Positions 13,292-22,648 of a stretch of 64,000 nt of DNA are shown in pieces; position 1 is the first letter of the stretch; the number at the start of each line of letters is the position of its first letter. The notes under the pieces were generated by a model. The model was not told where the DNA came from, searched no databases, and saw only the letters and a program-made list of their open reading frames with translations. This DNA comes from Eumeta japonica. Lineage: Eukaryota > Arthropoda > Insecta > Lepidoptera > Psychidae. A program made the position numbers and the translations under genes. The stretch is taken from the NCBI GenBank assembly GCA_005406025.1, contig BGZK01000701.1, positions 246,728 through 310,727 of the forward strand. Reading direction: 5' to 3'.

Positions 13292-13552
13292 GGGGCCATT
13301 CAAGTATTACGTAAGCAGAATTTATGTAAGTTTTGACCCACCTTTCCTTGTCAGCAAAAGTAAGCAAAACTTTACCCTGTCCCCCTATGCTTACGTAAAA
13401 ATTGGTATGTTTTTTGGTTTTCATGAGCAATAGTTATCAAATTTAGAAATAAATAATTCTGAACTTCAATTCAGAGTCCCCCATGTCGTCAAAAGTAAGC
13501 AAAGCAAAGACCCCCCCCCCCTTTGGTGCTTACGTAATACTTGAATGGCCCC
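13292..13552. mobile_element. 261-bp inverted-repeat MITE
   Basis: The ends are a perfect 26-bp inverted repeat. The left arm (13292-13317) begins GGGGCCATTCAAGTATTACG and the right arm (13527-13552) is its exact reverse complement. TAT flanks both sides, so the target duplication could be TAT or a shorter TA/AT. There is no coding capacity. The 3' half contains two related blocks: GTAAGCAAAACTTTACC...TGCTTACGTAA (about 13361-13397) and GTAAGCAAAGC...TGCTTACGTAA (about 13495-13537). This suggests a partial duplication of the right end. A C13 run sits at 13510-13522. A PIF/Harbinger- or ISL2EU-like origin is possible but unproven. Confidence 0.85.
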
Positions 13553-14498
13553 TATTACAATTGAAAAAAAACTCCAATACCTATATGGATCTTACGATGT
13601 ACAATCAGTAAATGTTATTTGAAAGAATTGTATATATTATAATTATATAACGTATTATGGTTTGTTTGAGTAGATGCTATTCAAAAATAACTGTTTGAAA
13701 CAAAAATTTATTGTTTCCTTCTGATAATAACAGAATTACTGACATTCTTTTTTCTTATTCATTAATCAAAGATTTTTTTGCGTTGAAGGTAATGAAATTT
13801 CTTTACGATTTCGCACCCAAACAATACAAAACAGAACTCTATTACAGAGCCAACTATCCATCTACCCGCGGTCGTCAGTTATACTACAGATCTTTGTATT
13901 TCACGTACCGCAAAAGATACTATTCATTATTACAAATTGTAGTGACATGAATCTAACCTAGGGACAAAAAACATGTATGCAGTTTACACGCAATGGATGT
14001 GTCACCTTCAAAAAACTGCACTGCGAGAGAACGAGACAAATGCAGTATTTAGAGAGAGATTACTATAAGATTTATTTAGTATAACATTGGTAATGAGTTC
14101 AAAAGTTTTATTATTTATACTCCTTGTTTTTAATTTCTATAAATTACAATACGGAGGTTCACGTAAGCGCACATATTTCTTTCATTCGTATTCTATCTCA
14201 TCTCACATTCTATCTCATTCTCTCGCAGGCTAAATCTTGTAAATGTATGTATGTCCTTTTTTAGTGTTGCTTTTTATTTTATCTAGTCTCAAATCTTAAA
14301 GGTGCTAAAAAAAATTCCCTTTGACAAATTCATGATATATAAAAAACGAATATGTAGGAGTCGCCTAGACTCGAAGAAGACTTAACGAAATCTCCACTAC
14401 GTATAATATTAGAATGATCTACGAGTGACAGTTCGGCGCAGACGACACTAGGATACCGCTAGCATATCGCTTAAAATTAAATGAAAATAATTATAATG
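13553..14498. other. AT-rich non-coding stretch
   Basis: There is no gene. The 79-codon frame at 13711-13950 is rich in Y, F and K and has no family motif. CATTC/ATCTCA-rich low-complexity DNA occurs at 14180-14225. Confidence 0.5.
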
Positions 14499-14955
14499 TA
14501 ACTAGCGGACCCGACATACAATATCCTGCACGAAGATTGGCCTGCCTGCTGTTAGCGGTTTTAGCAAGTTTCTTTTTTTGATAAACTATATACTGAGTGA
14601 TATCGCCAAGTTACGACGCAAGTGGTTCGTGTATGTATTGCAGCGTACGTCAAATACCACAGAATTCGACTTCAGCACTACAAACACTACACAGACGTGA
14701 CTATGAATTATTCTCAAAAGGTCAATAATTTATGGAGTTCTTAAAAGATTTTAACAGCTACTCATTTTAAAAAATTCGGGTATGCAAAAAAATTTTAAGA
14801 CTCGATAGCAGCATCACCTGCGGAGTCCATTTGTAAATCTAAACTATTCAGGGACTAACTTAAACACATACCAAAAAAAATCATTGTGATTAGTTCAGCT
14901 ATTTAAGAGGAGTTCAGTGACAAACACACGTTTAAAACAATTATATTTATAAAAG
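14499..14955 (+). repeat. family D-type element, decayed
   Basis: It begins TAACTAGCGGACCCGACAT, an end I recognise in many lepidopteran repeats. It finishes with a TTCAGCTATTTAAGAGGAGT tail and CAGTGACAAACAC (about 14895-14930), a common closing block of the same repeats. Between them is about 380 bp of AT-rich DNA with no frame. It appears to be a nearly end-to-end but strongly diverged copy. The class (non-LTR-derived or other) cannot be settled by eye. Confidence 0.55.
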
Positions 14956-15189
14956 GTAATGAATCTATTTATTTACTTTAATTTACATTTATGTACCACT
15001 ATCGTGTTAACATTTAACCGGCGAATTCCTCATACTATATTTATACTATATGTTTTTTGGACTTTCAAAAGACATTAATTTATGATATATATAGTAAAAG
15101 CTTCAAAAATTGTGAGATATATAAAGCATAACAAATGTTGAAAAAATCTTTTTTGATGTTGTTGATTCTTTTCATGTAAATGAGAATTT

Positions 15190-15239
15190 CTAATACAACT
15201 TTGTTTCTTATTACGTAATATGAAACAAAGTTGTATTAT
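15190..15239. repeat. near-perfect palindrome, 17-bp arms
   Basis: TAATACAACTTTGTTTC at 15191-15207 is exactly complementary in reverse to 15222-15238. The 14-base centre contains the 12-base palindrome TATTACGTAATA, so one T:T mismatch interrupts an otherwise continuous foldback of 48 bases. It lies alone in AT-rich DNA. It could be a tiny MITE core or a cruciform-forming site. Confidence 0.85.
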
Positions 15240-16802
15240 ATGGATCTAAGTAATAACTCCTTAGTAGGAGTAGGATAAAAAAGTGTACTAAATTTTCTGT
15301 TCTCATTGTAAAAAAAATTGTTGGAGAAAAGATATCATATTAATTATTATACAATTTTATTTTTTTCTTATATTCATACTACTGAAATCTCGGTTTGACT
15401 AACACTTGAAATTTTCATCTGTTTTTTAGTTACATATAAAAATAATAAGATATGACTTTTTTAAAATATCGTGAGTACTATAAAACGCCGACGTCAATTG
15501 GTTCTAATCAGATATATGTATTCAGTTTTAATCAAAAGCACACTGGTATTTATGACATGGAAAAGTAATATACAGTATTGTTCATATTTAATTATTTGCA
15601 TTTTAGGTCTTAAATCAGTTTTTCGACCGTCATATATTTCAATTTGATCTTAATAAACTAAACGGCTTATAATAAAAAAAAGACTGAGACAGACAGACTG
15701 ACGTTGTCTTATAAGTATTTTGTTTGTGTTAAATTTTTGAAGAGAATTGTGATAATATATAATTAATTATCGGCTTAAGCCGATGGTAAAATTTTAAACT
15801 CATGGATGATATATGAAGGTGTATTTTTATCTTATATAGCCTTCAAATGAAATGTTATAAAAATTATCTTAGTACTTTTGGACCTTACATATGCGGTTTA
15901 TTTCATTATTTAGTTCTATAATAATTGGAAAAATTCTCTAGTTACTATTATGATAAAGAAGTAACAAACAAATTAAATTCCCATATACTTTATTTATACC
16001 CCAGAAAAGATATTAACGGTTTCTTCCGAGAAAATTGTCTCGTGCTAGCTCATATATTTTTGCGAGAAAAATAAATTTACCTGTATTCAACCCGTGTCAG
16101 AAAACACTTTGGAGTTACTATGTCGTTCACTTTGTCTTTCGATGAGGTTATATATTAAGGTATAGGATAGACAACTTCAATAAAACGTTTGTAGGCCGGC
16201 TTCAGAAGATATTGAAAATAGTCAATTTCCTTAAGAGATCGGGAGACAAAACGCCATAATCGGCATCTAAACAATATTACGCGAACGTGGAGCCGATATA
16301 AAATTTTATTTGCGTTATAAAAATTGAATCGAAACGGGGACGCATTCGGCGGGCGCGCGCGCGGCGGCGGCCACTCGCCGAAATGGACTTTGACACTTCA
16401 CGCTTTCAGTTTGTTTTTATTTCGCTTTCGAGCGCGCACGTTCGCTCGATAAATTTCAGAGTGCTTAGGTGGCCGTCACGCGCAGCGCCCGCGGCGAGTT
16501 GAGTGCGCCGGCCGCGCCCGCGCCGATACCGGCGAGCCCTCGTGTTTCACGCTCGATGTGTACTGAATAGAAGCATGTAAGAGGAAATAGTTTAACTTCA
16601 CGAAATTCCGTTTAGATTCTTGTTTAGTTATAAATTCGAGCAATTATGCATAAATTAAACCTATTAAGCAAGATTTGCTAAGGAAATATTATTTTGACGA
16701 CAAGCACGTTTAAACGCCATAACTCTATTCTAATCCCTACGCTTATTTATGGTGATCAAAGTTGAGAATGGCAGAAAAAAAAATTAAAGTAGAATTAGTG
16801 CG
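15240..16802. other. AT-rich non-coding stretch with GC island
   Basis: There is no gene. A GACAGACAGACTGAC tract at 15686-15704 may be a relic of a repeat tail. A GC/CpG island lies at about 16330-16560 (GGCGGGCGCGCGCGCGG near 16348, GCCGGCCGCG near 16507). The remainder is AT-rich. Confidence 0.5.
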
Positions 16803-17130
16803 GTGGAGATGCGATCTCTGCGAAAGATAGTTGTAAGAATGGCGTGGTTTGAAAGAATAGGTAGTGACTAAAATAGAAAAAAGATATGTTGCGGTGATTT
16901 GGTCATCTGGAAAGGATGAATGAAAGTAGACTGACAAAACAAATCTATAGAGCGAATGTGTGTGATGAAAAGGGTCGGCAAGGGTCTCCATAGAAATGCC
17001 CTATGAAGATTTAATTGGTGACAAGCCAGCATGAACAGATGAATGGATGTAATCAGAGCAAGAGAGATATGCAAAAACCATACCATGAGGGAAATCTGTA
17101 GGCTCTACCTACCCTTCTAGGAAATATACA
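16803..17130 (+). pseudogene. RTE-like LINE reverse transcriptase C-terminus, dead
   Basis: Translation in shifting plus-strand frames gives VEMRSLRKIVVRMAWFERIG, then FGHLERMNESRLTKQIYR and VCDEKGRQGSP, then an ACMNR.MD..RAREICK tail. From family knowledge these are the post-reverse-transcriptase C-terminal blocks of RTE-type non-LTR retrotransposons common in Lepidoptera, where a W.GH..R motif, a KVCDG-like block and a RA(C)M block follow one another. Here a stop (TGA) replaces the Trp codon before FGH, and further stops and frame changes break the frame. The endonuclease and polymerase domains are missing upstream, so it is a 5'-truncated, inactive copy. Confidence 0.75.
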
Positions 17131-17393
17131 TGACTTCATAATATAATAATTTTGTTTTTTGTATTTGTTTTTTTTTAATAAATAGTGTTCAACATGTTTT
17201 GTATAAGGTCTACCTCATGTATAGGTCCATGAACGTATTTTAAAAGATGTTCCATTGTATGAAAATATGGAATAGAATGTGTATGGCAAACGTAGTTCTT
17301 TATTGTCTCATAACTAGCTCAAAGTTTCCAACGTGCGGTGGATAGACCTTTGTTCGGAGTTTCTTAGCGAGATAAAATCTGAATCGAGTTAAT

Positions 17394-17680
17394 CCGTAGA
17401 AGAACCAGAGCGACTGACATAGCTCATAGAATCAATAAGTTGAAACATTACGGGCAGATCATATCGCTCGTACTGGGAAAGAAAGGTTCTCGAGTGGCGA
17501 CCACGAACTGGAGGTCGTAAGGTTGAACGACCTTTCGCTACGAGGAATAATCACCTCATCAGGGTTTCAAGCCACCATTGGTTACAAATGGCACAGGACC
17601 GTATTTTTGAAAATCTAGTGGATGTCAATCAATGCATTATGTCCAGCAATGGATGTTCATTGTCTGGAATGTATGAAAAA
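17394..17680 (+). pseudogene. second RTE-like LINE C-terminal relic and tail
   Basis: The frame around 17480-17520 reads VLEWRPRTGGRKVERP. Further on comes WLQMAQDRIFENL (from about 17580), followed by ATGTCCAGCAATGGATG (17639-17655), the usual 3' end of RTE-type LINEs, which encodes a final QQW-like segment in other frames. Stops and frameshifts are frequent. It lies about 260 bp downstream of the first relic in the same orientation but belongs to a different subgroup. Repeat A1 begins exactly at its A-rich end. It is inactive. Confidence 0.7.
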
Positions 17681-17681
17681 A

Positions 17682-18150
17682 AATTTGGTTGCCTGTAAAG
17701 TCGGTATACGGGCGAAAGTTTTACGTGACAACGACTTTGAATGGTAAAATCATTTTAATGTGAATATTCATTCGTATAGTAGGAAGAAGGATGAAATAAT
17801 AGTAACAATTTAAAACATTTATTTATACAAAGAATTATATTTAAAACATTAATTTATACAAAGAATCTCGCACTGAATTTCATATTAACAAAATTTTATT
17901 TTTACCTTTACATACATACGTATTTATATACAAATATACATACAATAACTTGCAATACATTTGCAAGCTATGCACTAATTCTCTAGTGCTGCGCGCGCGG
18001 CAGACCGATCATAGTTGAGTGGGAGAGAGACGCAAGGCATTCGGCGGGCCTCTCTCTCGTTCGGTGACTCATCGTTACGTTACCGAGCGTTACACTTTTT
18101 CAAAGTGACTCCCAGCCGCAACCTAATTTAAGACGTTGTCACGTCAAAAA
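17682..18150 (+). mobile_element. non-autonomous repeat A1
   Basis: This is a reference copy of subfamily A, about 469 bp. It begins AATTTGGTTGCCTGTAAAG after an A-run and ends with GACGTTGTCACGTCAAAA. ACGTGACAACG at 17723-17733 and CGTTGTCACGT at 18134-18144 are perfect inverses. The 5' arm lies about 41 bases inside the end and the 3' arm only about 6 bases from it. The middle is AT-rich. A 150-base GC-richer 3' part carries GAGTGGGAGAGAGACGC, CCTCTCTCTCG and TGACTCA (18065-18071). There is no reading frame. It is inserted at the tail of a LINE relic. Confidence 0.85.
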
Positions 18151-20917
18151 ATATAAAGCAGATTTGTCTTATATCGATGAAGTACTATCCGAGTGAAATG
18201 ATGTATATCGATAAGCATGCCGAAGCGCAAACGCGAGAACCAATTCCAATGCCGTTTCGTAGGGGATAATTCACACAACCCGGCCGCATCGCGGTGATTC
18301 CGCGTCGATACTCGAATGGACCGTAACAGGTAGATGGGAAGAAAAAAATCCATAGAGAACGAATAAGTAATGCAAGTTAGTCGAGACCAAATTATGAATC
18401 TCAATATTACAAAGCAAGAGCGGCGCGGCGCGGCCCGGGGCGCGCGGCGGCGTCCAATCGAATATTTATGAGAGAAAATTTGCAGCTGATAAAACTCGGA
18501 AGCCCGACCTACGGCTGTCGAGACGCAGCCCTAATAAGCGGATGTTTTCGATCTGCCGTTCGTGTTCCCCGCCTTTTTGTGCGCTCGTAACGGACACTAT
18601 TACGGTTCGATATATTTTAATTATGACGTTCTAATATCGATAGCGTTTATCGAGTACGAAATAAGTTACTTCCATTAATTTCGAATATGATATTAGTTTG
18701 TTTAGCGGCGAATATATTAATGAAGTTAGAGCGCCGGAATTTCGTGCCTAATAGAAAATTAATCAACATCGAATGTAACTACGAATTGAATGCGTATATT
18801 GAACATTTGAATTGATGGATACGAATTTAACGGATTTGAAACAAATGCTGTAAATCCGATAAAATTTAATCCACTCTTGCGGGAGTTGTAGTTATTGAAT
18901 ATTTTCTGGATGGTTTAAAATGTACGATTATAAAACGATGTCGTGTCCTACCAGTGTCTTACTTGACAATTCTTTTTAAATACACAACTAATCGTTATCG
19001 ATTGTTACAATCTAATTTTATATACAATAAACACAAATATTGACGAACTTGGGTATTTTACAGTTTATAAAATTTTTCAACATGCATAGATAAAAAAAAA
19101 TGAGACTTGATTGTTTTAGGAACTTTAATTAAGTTAGTTACTCTCTAATATTTATTATGTTAAAGACAGACAGGTATTCAAACTGACCTGTTTTGAATCT
19201 AAATTGGATAAAAAAATTTTATTTACTACATTGCACTTAATAAATAAGACTTAATAAAAATACTTATAGGATATCATGTCAGTTCTTAAGAATTGCGTAG
19301 ACAATACACTTATTGGAAAGCGTTGCGAAAGCCGGTGTGCCGCGCGTAGGCGATAGGGCGCCTTCAGGAACGCGGTCGCTAGAGTACCCCAATAAACCGG
19401 CAACGCCAGCCGTGCGTCCGCTTCGTGCCGGCGAAGAATAAAGTCACGAATGTGCGCAATAATTTGCGGCACATATCATAAAATTCGTTATTGTCTTCCC
19501 AATTCCGCGGTATTTGCATAACCGGCGCGGCGCCGCCGTCCCGCCGGCCGCTTCCGGCGCTCACCTCGCGCGTTAGGAGGGCTTCGGCGGTTCGAAAGTG
19601 GCGCTTTTTCCTCGGCAATAATCATTTATCGGCGCCGCATTATTGGTGAACGTGACGCGGTTGGCTACGGCCGCGCGCGCCCTTACGCGCGGAGCCCTCG
19701 CGTAACGGCCGCCCAAGGGCTTTATATCGGTTGCGGTGTTTAGTTAAGGGCTCGCTGTCTTAATAAGTAATAAACTTTTGATGTTGCCTGTCAACCGGCC
19801 TAAATACGTTATGAGATACGAGCGGTTCGCCGCCCGCGTCTTCGGAGATAACGTGCCGGATTTACTATTTATCCCACCTACAGCACCTAGTGTTTGTTGC
19901 GGATGAAGGAAAAAAAAGGGGTTCTTCGAATTTGTTATTTTTTATACAAAAAAATAAGATACACGCAGATGAATACATTCAAATTAAGGTGATTCTCTTT
20001 AAAGTGGATATATGATATATAATTATTGATACATTTAACGAAGATAAAAATTTTAATTGTACATACTTCCCGTTTGTTACTGAATTACGTTTCACATGTG
20101 ACCCTTGTATCGAGAAAATAATTAAAATTATGTAGATCACCTTTATAAATATGTTTGACAAGACTACAATACTAACTTTCCTTTCTACTAATATATACTC
20201 CATATATTTTAATAGAAACGAAATACGCCCCCAATATACGTACATAGAAAATAAAATATAACTAACTTAAAAATTTCATAAATTGGAAAATACACCTCAA
20301 AGCTGTATATAATTCAAACCTTTGAAATTTCCTATACTACAACTGTAATACTTGGGTGCGTTACTTAGAAAAAGAAGCCATAAACCGATCATCAATAAGT
20401 AGCGAGCGCAGATGTAGCTGTGCGCTGTAATCGCACTTACAGTAAACCAATCAGAACTAAACTTAGCTTTGCGCGCGACATTTATTAACTCATAACTCAG
20501 GAGCAGGTATGTTAATCGATGTGAGCCGAGTGATCGCGTTTAGAAATTTGTTGAAGTTTCGATTACAGCGTATTATTTGTATGCAATACGTTATTCTCAA
20601 TAATAATGACAAAAAAAATAATGATGTGAGAAAATTAGATCAGCAGACAGACGAGATAATACTCTGTTTAGTAATGTGTTGTTTGTTTACGTCACGTACC
20701 ACATCGCTCACACACTTCCCGCAGCGCGAACAAGACGTCTCGGTGCATGCATGTATCACTGCGGTCCCTGATAGAGTACATTTTGATTTTGGGAGTCTAC
20801 CCATCTATGGATGTACATGGATGTTTGATCGTAACTGAATAATTACTGAACCAATTGCAACGATTGAGGTGTCGATTGCTCGAATTATCCACATGACAGC
20901 TACTACGTAAAATAAAA
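18151..20917. other. gene-less stretch with two GC islands
   Basis: There is no gene. A GC island at 18410-18600 and the larger one at 19310-19860 are noted separately where possible. The ORFs at 18144-18404, 19251-19618 and 20509-20838 have no recognisable domain. The first overlaps the end of repeat A1 and the second group lies in the island. Confidence 0.5.
19310..19860. promoter_or_regulatory. large GC/CpG island, candidate regulatory element
   Basis: About 550 bp of CpG-dense DNA (CCGGCGCGGCGCCGCC at 19520-19535, GGCCGCGCGCGCCC near 19668) surrounds AT cores that resemble homeodomain-type sites: AATAATCATTTATC at 19617-19630 and GCATTATTGG at 19638-19647. It shares no sequence with the repeats here. 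Overlapping minus-strand frames through it are composition artefacts. Enhancer or promoter function is an inference. Confidence 0.35.
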
Positions 20918-21376
20918 AATTTGGTTGCCTGTAAAGTCGGTATACGGGCGAAAGTTTTACGTGACAACGACTTTGAATGGTAAAATCATTTTAATGTGAA
21001 TATTCATTCGTATAGTAGGAAGAAGGATGAAATAATAGTAACAATTTAAAACATTTATTTATACAAAGAATTATATTTAAAACATTAATTTATACAAAGA
21101 ATCTGCACTGAATTTCATATTAACAAAATTTTATTTTACCTTTACACATACATACGTATTTATATACAAATATACATACAATAACTTGCAATACATTTGC
21201 AAGCTATGCACTAATTCTCTAGTGCTGCGCGCGCGGCAGACCGATCATATAGTGGGAGAGAGACGCAAGGCATTCGGCGGCCTCTCTCGTTCGGTGACTC
21301 ATCGTTACGTTACCGAGCGTTACACTTTCAAAGTGACTCCCAGCCGCAACCTAATTTAAGACGTTGTCACGTCAAA
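20918..21376 (+). mobile_element. non-autonomous repeat A2
   Basis: This is a full copy, near-identical to A1 and A3 apart from small indels. Most indels fall in homopolymers or simple repeats (for example CACTTTCAAAG instead of CACTTTTTCAAAG, and a shortened GAGTG block). TGACTCA is at 21295-21301. It is separated from A3 by only about 9 bases (GATGGTAAA), which makes a direct head-to-tail pair. Confidence 0.85.
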
Positions 21377-21385
21377 GATGGTAAA

Positions 21386-21853
21386 AATTTGGTTGCCTGT
21401 AAAGTCGGTATACGGGCGAAAGTTTACGTGACAACGACTTTGAATGGTAAAATCATTTTAATGTGAATATTCATTCGTATAGTAGGAAGAAGGATGAAAT
21501 AATAGTAACAATTTAAAACATTTATTTATACAAAGAATTATATTTAAAACATTAATTTATACAAAGAATCTCGCACTGAATTTCATATTAACAAAATTTT
21601 ATTTTACCTTTACACATACATACGTATTTATATACAAATATACATACAATAACTTGCAATACATTTGCAAGCTATGCACTAATTCTCTAGTGCTGCGCGC
21701 GCGGCAGACCGATCATAGTTGAGTGGGAGAGAGACGCAAGGCATTCGGCGGGCCTCTCTCTCGTTCGGTGACTCATCGTTACGTTACCGAGCGTTACACT
21801 TTTTCAAAGTGACTCCCAGCCGCAACCTAATTTAAGACGTTGTCACGTCAAAA
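21386..21853 (+). mobile_element. non-autonomous repeat A3
   Basis: This is a full copy in tandem with A2 and the same orientation. It keeps the longer forms of the homopolymers, except that one T is missing in AAAGTTTACG near the 5' arm. TGACTCA is at 21769-21775. Its 3' end abuts the 5' terminus of the family C element at 21856, so the pair sits right at that element's border. Confidence 0.85.
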
Positions 21854-21855
21854 AA

Positions 21856-22648
21856 ACTGGCCAAGAGCATGTCAGACCATGCTCATTATAGGGTTCCAAA
21901 GACATTATTACTACAGATGAAAAAAGTACGTTGTTACAATTTTTCCATGTACATTTTTCCTTATACAGAAAAGTTATAAATACTTTAGTCGCCTATAACT
22001 AGAAAAATATGTAGGTATGTCAACTATTAATATTAAACCAGTGTAAACTAAAGTGTATCAGTAAAAGAGCTTATCTTCATGGCACTTACGTCCTTTTCTT
22101 GAGAAGCGCAGTTTTTCGGCAATAACTCAAAAACAGTAAATCCGACCATGTTCAAAATCATTCCCGTTGAAAGTATTTAGAAAGCATAACTTTCGTTATT
22201 TCGTTTTATATTTTTTGACATACGATTTAAAAAATAGGAGGGGGGGGGAAGGGTTAAACACACACACAATTTCTGCAAATTTTGGAGTGATTATTTCCGA
22301 AATTATTCACGTAATGAGAAAAATTGCTTAGAAACCTTAAAGTGTTTTTAAAAGAACTGTCGAATTATGTGCCAGACGTTGATGTATGACGAAATTTTTT
22401 TTTTTGGAAAAGATTCTATTAGATGTATGGAGTGCCTCTCCCCCTAGAAATTTCTTTTTTATTTGATTTCCAAACTAAGTAACTGCTTATATAAGATACC
22501 TACACTATAAATTTCATCAATATACGTCTTGCAGTTTTTCAATAAAATGCCTGTGACATACGAATTGGCGGATAGATGAACGCACATACGGACATGACGA
22601 TATTATAAGGGTTACGTTTTAGTAATTTTGGCTAGGAGCCCTATAAAA
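21856..22648 (+). repeat. family C element, full-length but diverged
   Basis: The 5' end reads ACTGGCCAAGAGCATGTC, with a short hairpin (GAGCATG...CATGCTC), followed by TAGGGTTCC. The 3' end has a GATAGATGAACGCACATACGG tract, ATTATAAGGGTTACG and AGGAGCCCTATAAA. Those are diverged versions of the ends at 26661-27408, read in the opposite direction. The interior holds blocks common in lepidopteran genomes, including CATGGCACTTACGTCC and GGAGTGCCTCTCCCCC (about 22428-22445). There is no coding frame. The family is clearly non-autonomous, but its class is not assigned. Confidence 0.65.

Noticed and set aside
13337..13537. Direct-repeat array that could be taken for a CRISPR-like array
   Set aside because: There are only two diverged units, they lie inside an inverted-repeat element, and the genome is eukaryotic.
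16743..17086. Minus-strand frames
   Set aside because: They are antisense shadows of the RTE-type LINE relic on the plus strand.
17682..18150. Helitron assignment for repeat A
   Set aside because: The ends do not show the 5' TC and 3' hairpin-CTRR pattern, so I left the class open.
20509..20838. 109-codon open frame
   Set aside because: No domain, no conserved texture, no splice signals and no neighbour supports it.
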